Assembly: GCF_002582035.1 (NCBI RefSeq)
Contig: NZ_NUQE01000098.1
Location: 27,856 to 59,923, forward strand
Length of the DNA: 32,068 bases
Source of the DNA: Bacillus pseudomycoides
GTDB taxonomy: Bacteria > Bacillota > Bacilli > Bacillales > Bacillaceae_G
Direction: 5' to 3'
Shown: in pieces, positions 6,791-14,962 of the stretch
Layout: each line of letters begins with the position of its first letter
How positions within the stretch are numbered: position 1 is the stretch's first letter
Translations under genes and position numbers: made by a program
The notes under the pieces: model-generated
Told to the model about the DNA's origin: nothing
The model's database searches: none
What the model saw: the letters and a program-made list of their open reading frames with translations, nothing else

Positions 6791-8099
6791 TTAAAGACAC
6801 TCCCTTGGACTTATGTTTTTTTGTTTTCCATAGTTGTTCCAGCACAATAACAATGATCGTACTGACGATGAGACCATTGCTAAAAATATACTGAAGAATG
6901 GTCGGCATCCCCTGAAATATTTCTTTAGGAAGAAACATTAACCCAATTCCGATGAGCAACGTGATTCCTAAAATCGTTAACCGACGCTCGTCTAATTTGT
7001 CCTTCAATAGAGATTGAAAGGAGATCCCGATCATTTGCACAAAGGATGCTAAACTGGCAGCACAGGCAATAGGACCGGGAAGCATAGCCAGGAAGTTGAC
7101 GATCGCCGGGACAAAGGCTATGCCTGCTAAAGATAAACTTGCTATTAGGAAAGGCATGATTTGTTTTTGCCCGGTTAATCGAATAAACCCCGCTGATACC
7201 GGCAATGGCACAATTCCAATTGTAGAAAAACAGGCAGATAACACATGTGTAATTCCGCCTGCCCAGCTGCCACGGTTAATCGTTTGTTTTTCGTCTTCTT
7301 CGGTTTCAGGAACCACTTGTTTGACAGCCGTAACGGCCGCTATTGTATTAGAGATTACAATAAACGTAAACACGATAGAGGTTACAATCATTCCGCCATT
7401 TAACTGTGGGGTTCCCCAGGCAAAAATATCTGGTAATTTGATGAAAGAAGTAGGTGTAGAAATCGTATTTGGGGTTTTCCCTGACAGGACATAGAGTAAC
7501 CATCCAAATAGAATTCCCAACAGCATGGAGTAACTTTTCATCCATCCTTTTCCTTTAATGGATAGCACAATTACTAGTACAAATACGCCGAATGAAATTG
7601 CTGTGGTTCCATAATCTACGCCGGACTGGGCTTGTATTCCGAGCATTCCTTCCAAAAAAGTACCGCTAAGTTGAAGAGCCAGGATCAAAAGGAAAGAACC
7701 CGTAACCAAAGGAGTGAACAAAAACAGCAGCCGATTAACGAGACCTGTTACGCCGAGAATGAACAGTAAAAGTCCTGTAACGATCATCCCCCCTTCTAAA
7801 AGTTGTAATGTTTCTTTTGTACTTTCCCCTTGATGAGTGGCCACGCCTGCTAAAATGACAAATACACTGACCCATGAACCTGCAGGCCCGTCAGCGATCG
7901 GATAGCGATGTCCGAACCATCCCTGTATAAATGAGCTAATCCCGACAATAAAAAATGTTCGTTGCATTAATTCGGATATTTCTTTCATCGATAAATGAAA
8001 TACCCCTCCGATGACAATCGGTAATGCAACAGAAGTGGCCAAGAGGAAAAAGAACCATTGAAAGATTCTTAAAATGCCGTAAAAACGTTGTTGCTTCAT
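6780..8099 (-). CDS. Purine permease (NCS2, xanthine/uracil family)
   Basis: A 439-residue membrane protein with 12-14 hydrophobic segments and the NCS2 architecture. Supporting stretches are FFLLATSVALPIVIGGVF at the N-terminus, PIADGPAGSWVSVFV, the GIVPLPVSAGFI region and ASFVQMIG near the end. NCS2 proteins are proton symporters for nucleobases. Overlap with guaD suggests guanine or a related purine as substrate (inference); hypoxanthine or xanthine are alternatives. The gene is divergent from a LysR regulator with a 200 bp intergenic region, the common arrangement for a LysR-controlled operon. Confidence 0.88.
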   Translation of the reverse strand: MKQQRFYGILRIFQWFFFLLATSVALPIVIGGVFHLSMKEISELMQRTFFIVGISSFIQGWFGHRYPIADGPAGSWVSVFVILAGVATHQGESTKETLQLLEGGMIVTGLLLFILGVTGLVNRLLFLFTPLVTGSFLLILALQLSGTFLEGMLGIQAQSGVDYGTTAISFGVFVLVIVLSIKGKGWMKSYSMLLGILFGWLLYVLSGKTPNTISTPTSFIKLPDIFAWGTPQLNGGMIVTSIVFTFIVISNTIAAVTAVKQVVPETEEDEKQTINRGSWAGGITHVLSACFSTIGIVPLPVSAGFIRLTGQKQIMPFLIASLSLAGIAFVPAIVNFLAMLPGPIACAASLASFVQMIGISFQSLLKDKLDERRLTILGITLLIGIGLMFLPKEIFQGMPTILQYIFSNGLIVSTIIVIVLEQLWKTKKHKSKGVSLNES

Positions 8100-8299
8100 A
8101 TTGTTTCACCCTAATCAATGATGTATATTTTTATGCACTTGCCAAATAAGAAAGGCATTACCTGTCGATGTTCTAACTACATCTGTATTTGACGTAAGCA
8201 TCCTTGTTTCAATTATGATATCTTAGAATGTAGTATATTAAAAATATAAAAAAAATTAGTTTTTCTTAAGTTTTTCATATAAAGAGGGGGTTTTTACTT

Positions 8300-9181
8300 A
8301 TGGATATAAGACAATTGCGATATTTTATAGCCATTGTAGAAGAAAGAAAAATTTCTGCTGCTGCTGAACGACTTCATATTTCTCAACCTCCACTAAGCCA
8401 GCACCTGAAAACAATGGAAGGCGAGCTCGGAACGAAATTAGTAGAAAGAACTGGAAAATTTCTGGAGGTTACGGAAGCTGGAAAAGCTTTATATAAGTAT
8501 GCCTTACAAATGACTCAGTTAATGGAAGAAGCGAAAATGGAAGTAAAGGAAGTCGGAATCGGGGTAAGCGGAAGACTTACGCTAGGGATTAATACGTTTT
8601 CGGTAGTAGGATTACGTGAACTACTTCACGGATTCCGCACAAAATATCCTAAGGTAACCTATAAAATTCATCAAAATGAGTCAGCTAACCTTTGCCAATT
8701 AGTGAGAGACCGGATTGTAGAGCTGGCAATTATCCGATTACCGCTCGAATTACAGGATTTCACAGTGACCCATCTTCATACAGAACCTTTTTACTTTATT
8801 GCTTCAACTAAAAAGCAACCGTTTAATTGTGAGGTTACGCTTGCTGAAATTCAAAACCATCCCCTGATTTTACCGAGCACAGAAGGACTTGGAGTGCATT
8901 ATTTGATTTTGGAAGCATTTTCGAAGGCCCAGCTACAACCGAACATTATTGCCGAATGCTCTGATATCTCCCTTTTATTTGATTTGGTCGCATCTGACTT
9001 TGGAGGAGCTATTGTACCGGAAACCGTCATTAAACAATACAATAACGACGATATTGAGGCTTACAAAATTACACATAGGGAGTTAGCTGCATCGACAGGC
9101 TTAATATGGCTGAAGAATCATTACCTATCACAAACCGCGCAAAACTTTGTTAACCTTTTAACAGCACAAAAGAATGATTGA
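8300..9181 (+). CDS. LysR-family transcriptional regulator
   Basis: A 293-residue regulator. Residues 1-60 hold the winged helix-turn-helix (MDIRQLRYFIAIVEERKISA, AAERLHISQPPLSQHLKTME), followed by a linker helix and the two-lobed periplasmic-binding-like effector domain from about residue 90. GGAIVPE near residue 245 is typical of the family. The start has AAAGAGGGGG upstream. It is transcribed divergently from the permease-guaD operon and is the natural candidate for its purine-responsive activator (inference from layout). I could not define a convincing T-N11-A operator in 8100-8299. Confidence 0.9.
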   Translation: MDIRQLRYFIAIVEERKISAAAERLHISQPPLSQHLKTMEGELGTKLVERTGKFLEVTEAGKALYKYALQMTQLMEEAKMEVKEVGIGVSGRLTLGINTFSVVGLRELLHGFRTKYPKVTYKIHQNESANLCQLVRDRIVELAIIRLPLELQDFTVTHLHTEPFYFIASTKKQPFNCEVTLAEIQNHPLILPSTEGLGVHYLILEAFSKAQLQPNIIAECSDISLLFDLVASDFGGAIVPETVIKQYNNDDIEAYKITHRELAASTGLIWLKNHYLSQTAQNFVNLLTAQKND

Positions 9182-9192
9182 GTCAGGTTTAA

Positions 9193-9236
9193 AAAAATAA
9201 ATTAGGGACAGTCATGACTGCCCCTAATTATTTGAA
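9193..9236. terminator. Hairpin terminator after the LysR gene
   Basis: AAATAAATTAGGG and CCCCTAATTATTT enclose a second small palindrome, CAGTCATGACTG. The long stem with A-rich and T-rich flanks would act in either direction. It starts 12 bases after the LysR stop. Confidence 0.75.
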
Positions 9237-9296
9237 ATTGCTCGTTCTTTAAGTAATTTCATCATTTATTTGATCATCTACTAACATAGCCTAAAT

Positions 9297-9360
9297 TTAA
9301 ACAAACGTTTGATTAGTTGTATGAAACCGTGATGAAATCTATTAAACAAACGTTTGATTA
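9297..9360. promoter_or_regulatory. Pair of identical palindromic operator-like sites
   Basis: TTAAACAAACGTTTGATTA occurs at 9297-9315 and again at 9342-9360, a spacing of 45 bases. Each copy is a near-perfect palindrome around CAAACGTTTG (TAA-N-CAAACGTTTG-N-TTA). Such sites are typical of TetR-family operators. No TetR gene is present in this window. Downstream there is only a 19-residue frame (from ATG 9373) and a hairpin terminator. Confidence 0.6.
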
Positions 9361-9395
9361 ATAAGAGAGGATATGAGAATTAGAGAGACAATATC

Positions 9396-9435
9396 ACAAA
9401 AAATCTCTCCCTATAACATAAGATGGGAGAGATTT
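9396..9435 (-). terminator. Terminator of the UMF1-type MFS gene
   Basis: AAATCTCTCCC (9401-9411) and GGGAGAGATTT (9425-9435) are perfect 11-base arms with a 13-base loop. On the minus strand the stem is followed by a run of T (9396-9401), so it serves the minus-strand transporter gene, from which it is separated by a mini-bcr1. Confidence 0.8.
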
Positions 9436-9437
9436 CG

Positions 9438-9491
9438 GTTATCCCGCATTAACGGGCAGTAAGACCCCCACTGATGGAAGTTTCACTTTAT
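9438..9491 (+). repeat. Mini-bcr1 (copy C)
   Basis: A 44 bp element between GTTAT (9438-9442) and TTTAT (9487-9491). It keeps only the two ends of bcr1: CCCGCATTAACGGGCAGTAAG joined directly to ACCCCCACTGATGG and AAGTTTCACTTTAT. The TTTAT provides the TAA stop (read on the minus strand, 9488-9490) of the neighbouring transporter gene. Confidence 0.7.
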
Positions 9492-10774
9492 AATGTTTCT
9501 GATTTTGAAGAAGGTGGTGTTACAGAGGCGGAAGATACTTCTGGTACGCGTGTTAAAAGAAATCCACCAATAATAAATAATATGATAATACTTAACACAC
9601 CAGCGTTTGTTTTACCAGTTAACTGCGTTGTGACACCGACGAGCACAGGCCCAATAATCGCGGCAAATTTACCAAATATGTTATAAAATCCAAAGAATTC
9701 GTTTGCAGATTCTTTCGGAATGAGCTTTGCGAAATAGGAGCGGCTCAATGCTTGAATACCGCCTTGTGAAGTAGCAACGAGCATCGCTAAAATCCAGAAA
9801 TCTAGCGTTGTTTTTAGGAAATAGGCGTACGTACAAATAATGATATAAATAATAATACCGACATATAGCATTTTCTTGCCGGTAAATGTTTCAGATAACT
9901 TGCCATATAACAATGCAAACGGACCGGCAACGATTTGCGTAACGAATAAAATAATTAATAAACTTGTTGCACTAATTCCAAGGTCTGTTCCATATGCTGT
10001 TGACATTGTAATGATTGTATCGACTCCATCAATGTAGAAGAAATAGGCAAGAAGGAAGAAAAAAACTGTGCGGTATTGACGGATATTTTTAAATGTATGA
10101 ATAAGACGTTTAAAGCTTGTCGTAATAGGTTTTGGATCACGTTCAATATAATAACGCTGTTCAACATTTTTTAACATCGGGATTGTAAAGAGTCCCCACC
10201 AAAGTGCTGTAATTGCGAATGAAATTTGGCTTGCTACGCCGACTGATAATGGAATGATACTTTTTTGTGAAAGAATAATAAGAGCCATGCAGCCGATAAA
10301 TGGAATTGTACTTCCGATATAGCCAAGGGCAAAGCCGCGTGTTGAAACACGGTTCATTCGTTCCTCTGTCGTCACATCTATTAAAAAAGCATCGTAAAAA
10401 ATATTTGCTCCTGCAAATCCAACTAAAGCGAGCATATAACAGCAAAGTAAGAGAATCCACTGTGAATTTGGTACCACTGCCAACATACTTGTAAAAATAA
10501 TGCCTAATAGGAAAAAGAATGTGAAGAAACGTTTCTTAAATCCTCTATAATCAGCAATCGTACCAAGAATTGGAGCGAGTATAGACACAAGAAGTGTCGC
10601 AAAGGAATTTGCATATCCCCAATATGCAGTTGATGTTGTACCTGCAAGTCCAGCTTGTTTAGCGGCTGCTTTAAAGTAGATTGGAAATACAGCAGTTGTA
10701 ATAACAAGTGAATACACTGAGTTTGCCCAGTCATATAATATCCAGCTTTTTTCTTGCCTGGACATTTTTTTCAT
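9488..10774 (-). CDS. UMF1-family MFS transporter
   Basis: A 428-residue membrane protein with 12 predicted helices. The opening SRQEKSWILYDWANSVYSLV and FPIYFKAAAKQ are diagnostic for the UMF1/Atg22-like branch of the major facilitator superfamily. Further family features are ILAPILGTIADYRGFKKRFF, FYDAFLIDVTTEERMNRVS and TSQGGIQALSRSYFAKLIP. Bacterial members have no settled substrate; an exporter role or amino-acid efflux is sometimes inferred from yeast Atg22. The start at 10774 follows GGGGAGGG; an earlier in-frame ATG at 10813 lacks a site. The last codons and the stop abut a mini-bcr1, so the C-terminus (SSASVTPPSSKSETL) may be altered compared with relatives. Confidence 0.88.
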   Translation of the reverse strand: MKKMSRQEKSWILYDWANSVYSLVITTAVFPIYFKAAAKQAGLAGTTSTAYWGYANSFATLLVSILAPILGTIADYRGFKKRFFTFFFLLGIIFTSMLAVVPNSQWILLLCCYMLALVGFAGANIFYDAFLIDVTTEERMNRVSTRGFALGYIGSTIPFIGCMALIILSQKSIIPLSVGVASQISFAITALWWGLFTIPMLKNVEQRYYIERDPKPITTSFKRLIHTFKNIRQYRTVFFFLLAYFFYIDGVDTIITMSTAYGTDLGISATSLLIILFVTQIVAGPFALLYGKLSETFTGKKMLYVGIIIYIIICTYAYFLKTTLDFWILAMLVATSQGGIQALSRSYFAKLIPKESANEFFGFYNIFGKFAAIIGPVLVGVTTQLTGKTNAGVLSIIILFIIGGFLLTRVPEVSSASVTPPSSKSETL

Positions 10775-10870
10775 ATATGTCCCTCCCCGAACTAATCTAA
10801 TGTTATTGTACAAAAATGCGTTTGTAAAAAAGAGAAACTAACTGAATATTTACATACTTTTTACACAACT

Positions 10871-12184
10871 TTACAATTGCAATAACTCTTCTATAACAGT
10901 GCCATCTGTTTCACCAAGATGTAATCCAAGCAATCTTGCAATTGTAGGACCTTCATCAATAAGTCGCATGTGCGGAATAATGGCACCTTGACGAATTCCT
11001 TTACCAGCTGCCATGAAAATAGTTTCGTAATTTGGTTTTGTTGGAGAATAGCCATGGGTACCAAACGTATATTTTTTACTAGAGGTTACATCTTTTCTTG
11101 TAATCTCTCTTATTAAGTCTCCGGTATGATTTTCTAAAAAGTAATATCCTTCTCGTGCTTCAAGCATAAAGAGGCAATTCCCATCAGCACCTCGATCTTT
11201 TGCTTCTTCATCGGTTAATAGAAATTCAATTCCGTTTTGTTCATCTTGCATGATTTCTTGTAGTAAACGGTGTAAACTTCCGATTGTGTCTGTATCATTT
11301 TTATCTTTTACGTATACATATGCTGAACCATCACAGCTTTGGCAATAGGCTTTCCAATTTGTTACTTCTCCTTTTTTGTTCACAGTAAGGAATCCTTTTT
11401 CACGTAATAAGACATTTAGTTGAATAGCTTTATTCTCGCTTAATGCACTATGATCCCCGAGTGCAATGATGGTTGTTTCTTCGTACATACCGCTTTCTTT
11501 TAACGCTTCAACAATTGCACCTAAACGTTTGTCGTGGCGATGAATAGCTGCTACTGTTTCTTCGGAAGAAAATCCATGGTAATGGCGCTGTGTATCTAAA
11601 TCAGTAAAATGAACAAACATAAGATTTGGCTTTTTTGTTTGAATTGTGTGTACCGCAGAAGCAAGAACAAAATCATCTAGCTCTGGTTGTGACAAACCGT
11701 TCCGAATATGACCAAAGCGCTGATTTAATTCTAGTTGATACAATGGACTTCCACTGAATAACGAGACGAGTACTTGATTTTGCCATGGACGATTTGGGAA
11801 AATTTCTGGCATGTTGTAATCAATTTTTGCTTTTCCTGTGACCGGCCATAGAAGTGCAGCTGTTTTTAAGTTTGCTTTTCGCGCTTCATCATAAAGGGTT
11901 GTACCTTTAATAGAACGGCGGTACCAGTGCCAGTCGGGAGATTCTTTACCAGGTTGCAGCAGTGTATTGTTTACAACACCATGTTTTGCAGGGTAATTTC
12001 CTGTCACAATCGTTGCATGACTTGGATATGTAACAGATGGATAGATACTCTCGACTTTTTCAGCGTACGCACCGCGTTCCAGTAACGAACGGAAGTGAGG
12101 AAGTGTTTGTAATATAGGAAAATCTAAAGCAGATAAACAGTCAAAAGATAAAACAATAACATGTTTTGTTGCAGGTTTGTTCAT
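10871..12184 (-). CDS. Type I phosphodiesterase / nucleotide pyrophosphatase family protein
   Basis: A 437-residue enzyme of the alkaline phosphatase superfamily. The first metal ligand is Asp15 in VLSFDCLS; the nucleophile region is SVTYPSHATIVTGNYPAKHG, the second metal site is HFTDLDTQRHYHG, then LGDHSA and, near the end, GTHGYSPTKPNYETIF. This is the ectonucleotide pyrophosphatase/phosphodiesterase pattern with two metal ions; substrate not predictable. There is no signal peptide, so it is probably cytoplasmic. The ATG at 12184 is chosen over 12202 because TGGAGGT lies 9-10 bases before it and overlaps the earlier ATG. Its promoter region contains a perfect 10-base inverted repeat (12222-12248). 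Confidence 0.88.
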   Translation of the reverse strand: MNKPATKHVIVLSFDCLSALDFPILQTLPHFRSLLERGAYAEKVESIYPSVTYPSHATIVTGNYPAKHGVVNNTLLQPGKESPDWHWYRRSIKGTTLYDEARKANLKTAALLWPVTGKAKIDYNMPEIFPNRPWQNQVLVSLFSGSPLYQLELNQRFGHIRNGLSQPELDDFVLASAVHTIQTKKPNLMFVHFTDLDTQRHYHGFSSEETVAAIHRHDKRLGAIVEALKESGMYEETTIIALGDHSALSENKAIQLNVLLREKGFLTVNKKGEVTNWKAYCQSCDGSAYVYVKDKNDTDTIGSLHRLLQEIMQDEQNGIEFLLTDEEAKDRGADGNCLFMLEAREGYYFLENHTGDLIREITRKDVTSSKKYTFGTHGYSPTKPNYETIFMAAGKGIRQGAIIPHMRLIDEGPTIARLLGLHLGETDGTVIEELLQL

Positions 12185-12221
12185 AGAAAATACCTCCATC
12201 AATTTCTATAACGTATTTTTA

Positions 12222-12248
12222 TATATTACTATAGTACTTAGTAATATA
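12222..12248. promoter_or_regulatory. Inverted repeat upstream of the phosphodiesterase gene
   Basis: TATATTACTA (12222-12231) and TAGTAATATA (12239-12248) are perfect arms around a 7-base spacer. A nested palindrome TACTATAGTA lies at 12227-12236. Position, 38 bases upstream of the start codon, and symmetry suggest a repressor operator such as a GntR-type site (inference). Confidence 0.4.
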
Positions 12249-12324
12249 AACTTATCTTTAGAAAAAAATATTTTAAAAATTTTCTGACTCCTTAATATAT
12301 AATATATTTATGGGAGGGAAGAGA

Positions 12325-12600
12325 ATGGGAATCTTTCTAATAAGTAGTATTGTCACGACGGTTGTTGTTTTTCTAATTTCATTCCTGTTACAAAAAATTT
12401 TTCCGAAGCGTTCGTTTGACATTATCTTTGGATTTATTGTGATTATAATTTGTTTCGTTTGTTTTTTACTCACATTGTTTTTTATTGGCGGATGGGAAGG
12501 TATGGCATATGGTTTCTTATGCTTTTTTATTCTGATTGGAACGATTATTGGGATGTTAATTCATCAAATCGTGAAATTTTTTCGAAATAGATATATATAA
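12325..12600 (+). CDS. YesK-like small membrane protein
   Basis: A 91-residue protein made of three hydrophobic segments (about residues 2-21, 30-53 and 57-80) with a basic C-terminus (KFFRNRYI). The central IGGWEGMAYGF motif and length resemble the YesK family of Bacillus membrane proteins of unknown function. The ATG at 12325 has GGGAGGGA upstream; the ATG at 12310 would overlap that site. It stands alone, and the proS leader begins about 60 bases after it. Confidence 0.65.
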   Translation: MGIFLISSIVTTVVVFLISFLLQKIFPKRSFDIIFGFIVIIICFVCFLLTLFFIGGWEGMAYGFLCFFILIGTIIGMLIHQIVKFFRNRYI

Positions 12601-12657
12601 TGCAAGTATAAAACAAAACAAAATGAAAAGAATATATAAGAATCAGAAAATTAACTA

Positions 12658-12686
12658 TTGCTTTACAATAAAGTGTGTATTATGAT
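12658..12686 (+). promoter_or_regulatory. Promoter of proS
   Basis: TTGCTT (12658-12663), a 17-base spacer and TATGAT (12681-12686) place the transcript start at about 12693, just ahead of the T-box leader. Confidence 0.6.
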
Positions 12687-12692
12687 AATCAA

Positions 12693-12935
12693 CAAATTTA
12701 TATCGATATGACGATGAAAAAGGATTAGTACATGTTCAATCTTTTTGCAGAGAGAGAATCCATTGGCTGAGAGATTCTTAAAAGACAATATGGAACCTGC
12801 CTTTGAGTTCTGCATATGCAGCGGGATATTCCCGTTATCAAACAAGAGAGCATGTACAATGTTGTATATGAATCAGGGTGGTAACGCCGGCAAAAAGCTC
12901 GGTCCCTATTATAGGGGCACGGGCTTTTTTTATTT
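12693..12935 (+). promoter_or_regulatory. T-box leader, proline-specific
   Basis: The conserved T-box AGGGTGGTAACGCCG is at 12875-12889. It is followed by an intrinsic terminator formed by AAAAGCTCGGTCCCTA and TAGGGGCACGGGCTTTT (about 12893-12928) with a T run. The long stem I (GTACATGTTCAATC region onward) carries GGAACCTGCC, giving CCT (12796-12798) as the likely proline specifier. The TGGT of the T-box implies a tRNA discriminator A, as in tRNA-Pro. Uncharged tRNA-Pro should promote read-through into proS. Confidence 0.92.
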
Positions 12936-12954
12936 TTTGAAGGAGGAAAAGTAG

Positions 12955-14385
12955 ATGGGAAAAGAACAAGTACAAGCCATTACAAAAATGGAAGAAGATT
13001 TTGCGCAGTGGTATACCGATATCGTAAAGAAAGCTGAGCTTGTTGATTATTCGAGCGTAAAAGGATGTATGATTTTACGTCCGTATGGATACGCCCTTTG
13101 GGAAAACATTCAAAAAGTGATGGATGAAAAGCTAAAAGAAACAGGGCATGAAAATGTGTATATGCCAATGTTTATTCCTGAAAGTTTACTTCAAAAAGAG
13201 AAAGACCATGTAGAAGGTTTTGCACCAGAAGTAGCGTGGGTTACACATGGAGGAAGTGAAGAATTAGCAGAGCGTCTTTGTGTTCGACCAACATCAGAAA
13301 CGTTATTCTGTGAGCATTTCTCGAAAATTGTTCAGTCGTATAATGATTTACCAAAGTTATATAACCAATGGTGTTCAGTTGTACGCTGGGAAAAAACAAC
13401 GCGTCCGTTCTTACGCACAACTGAATTTTTATGGCAAGAAGGTCATACAATTCATGAAACAGCGGAAGAATCACAGCAAGAAACGCTTAATATTTTAAAT
13501 ATATATGCGTCGTTTTGTGAAGAGTATTTAGCTATTCCAGTTATAAAAGGACAGAAGACAGACAAAGAAAAGTTTGCGGGGGCCAAGGCTACTTATACAA
13601 TTGAAAGTTTAATGCATGATGGTAAGGCACTACAAACAGGCACGTCACATAACTTTGGTACTAACTTCACTGAGGCATTCGATATTAAGTTTTTAGATCG
13701 AAACGGGAAATGGCAGTATGCACATCAAACATCTTGGGGTGTATCAACGAGAATGATCGGCGGTCTTATTATGGTGCATAGTGATAATAACGGACTTGTA
13801 TTACCACCAAGGATTGCGCCAACGCAAGTGATGATTGTACCAATTGCACAGCATAAAGAAGGCGTGTTAGAAAAGGCAGCTGAGCTTCAGACTCGTATTC
13901 AAAAAGTTGCGCGTGTGAAAATGGATGCAAGCAACAAAACACCGGGCTGGAAGTTTAATGAATATGAGATGAAGGGAGTACCAATTCGCTTAGAAGTAGG
14001 ACCAAAAGATATTGAAAAAAATCAAGTTGTTCTTGTGCGTCGTGATACAAAAGAGAAAGAATTTGTATCTATAAACGAATTAGAAGAACGTATTACAACA
14101 TTACTTGATGAAATTCATCAGTCTTTATTTGAAAAAGCAAAAGCACTGCGTGAAGAAAAAACATATATAGCTACTGCTTTTGAAGAAATGAAACAAATTG
14201 CAGCAGAAAAGCAAGGATTTATTAAAGCAATGTGGTGCGGAGATCTTTCTTGTGAAGAAAAGTTGAAGGAAGAAGTAGGCGTTACATCACGTTGTATGCC
14301 ATTTGAACAAGAGGAATTAGCGAAGCAATGTGTGTGCTGCGGGAAAGACGCGAAGCATATGGTGTATTGGGGCAAAGCGTATTAA
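12955..14385 (+). CDS. proS: Prolyl-tRNA synthetase, archaeal/eukaryotic type
   Basis: A 476-residue class II synthetase that charges tRNA-Pro. The length, the absence of the bacterial editing insertion, and the C-terminal domain ending in [10 protein letters not shown] identify the archaeal/eukaryotic-type ProRS found as a second copy in the B. cereus group. Class II motif 2 is visible as [28 protein letters not shown] and [13 protein letters not shown] belong to the active site. The C-terminal cysteines (MWCGDLSCE and QCVCCGKDA) form the zinc site of this class. AAGGAGG lies upstream of the start. The T-box leader controls it. Its terminator at 14576-14604 lies beyond an inserted bcr1. Confidence 0.95.
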   Translation: MGKEQVQAITKMEEDFAQWYTDIVKKAELVDYSSVKGCMILRPYGYALWENIQKVMDEKLKETGHENVYMPMFIPESLLQKEKDHVEGFAPEVAWVTHGGSEELAERLCVRPTSETLFCEHFSKIVQSYNDLPKLYNQWCSVVRWEKTTRPFLRTTEFLWQEGHTIHETAEESQQETLNILNIYASFCEEYLAIPVIKGQKTDKEKFAGAKATYTIESLMHDGKALQTGTSHNFGTNFTEAFDIKFLDRNGKWQYAHQTSWGVSTRMIGGLIMVHSDNNGLVLPPRIAPTQVMIVPIAQHKEGVLEKAAELQTRIQKVARVKMDASNKTPGWKFNEYEMKGVPIRLEVGPKDIEKNQVVLVRRDTKEKEFVSINELEERITTLLDEIHQSLFEKAKALREEKTYIATAFEEMKQIAAEKQGFIKAMWCGDLSCEEKLKEEVGVTSRCMPFEQEELAKQCVCCGKDAKHMVYWGKAY

Positions 14386-14409
14386 AGAGTAAGCATATTG
14401 ATTAGTGAG

Positions 14410-14567
14410 TCTATCCCGCTATTCGCGGGTAGTAAGATCCCCCACCTCAAGATTCAGAGACAAGCGAAGAAGATAGGTGAGGGATAACGATCCGTAAAAG
14501 CCCGATTGGTTCAACTAACCATTAGTGGGAGATGAAAAAACTCTCACTGATGGAAGTTCCACTTTAT
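14410..14567 (+). repeat. Full-length bcr1-like repeat, copy D
   Basis: The most complete copy: TCTAT (14410-14414), a 148 bp body and TTTAT (14563-14567). It begins CCCGCTATTCGCGGGTAGTAAG and contains CCCCCACCTCAAGATTCAG, GATAGGTGAGGGATAAC, CCCGATTGGTTCAACTAACC, CATTAGTGGGAGATGAA and CACTGATGGAAGTTCCACTTTAT. It lies between the proS stop and the proS terminator. Together with copy E it fills most of the 577-base gap from 14386 to 14962. Confidence 0.8.
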
Positions 14568-14575
14568 TAAAAGTG

Positions 14576-14604
14576 AAAAAGGTTAGCAAAATGCTAGCCT
14601 TTTT
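14576..14604 (+). terminator. proS terminator
   Basis: GGTTAGC (14581-14587) and GCTAGCC (14593-14599) with a 5-base loop, flanked by A and T runs, so it can work in both directions. Confidence 0.88.
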
Positions 14605-14633
14605 AATATGGTGTGGTGTATTTTTGGTGTGAA

Positions 14634-14832
14634 TTTACTCCGTTCTTCGCAGGCAGTAATACTCCCACCTCAAAATTCGGTGAAAGTATTATCCAGCTCT
14701 AGCGGCTAGAATCGCTTCCGCTTTTCTAAAGAAGATAGGTGGAAGATAAATTGCCCGTAAAAGCCCGATTGGTGAGGGCTGATAAACAGTGGGGATGAAG
14801 AAAACCCCCACCATTTAAAGTTTCACTTTTAT
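14634..14832 (+). repeat. bcr1-like repeat, copy E, with internal insertion
   Basis: TTTAC (14634-14638) and TTTAT (14828-14832) flank a diverged bcr1. The blocks CAGGCAGTAATACTCCCACC, AGAAGATAGGTGGAAGATAA, TGCCCGTAAAAGCCCGATTGG and GTGGGGATGAAGAAAA are in order. About 35-40 extra bases (about 14688-14727, with CCAGCTCTAGCGGCTAGAAT and CGCTTCCGCTTTTC) interrupt it where copy D reads straight through. Confidence 0.7.
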
Positions 14833-14962
14833 GTATGGTTTCATAGATTTTTAACATTTTTCAAATACAGGGGATAGTAGTATTTATGTTAAAATGTTAG
14901 ATAAGAAAATATTGGGAAGGGAGTGAACTTGGAATATAATAATCCTTATATTCTAATAAATA

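Noticed and set aside
7096-7494. A 132-residue plus-strand frame inside the purine permease gene
   Set aside because: It is antisense to membrane helices of a well-supported permease, and has no ribosome site or recognisable domain.
8100-8299. A purine riboswitch ahead of the permease gene
   Set aside because: I could not find the conserved purine aptamer core; regulation by the divergent LysR protein is the simpler reading.
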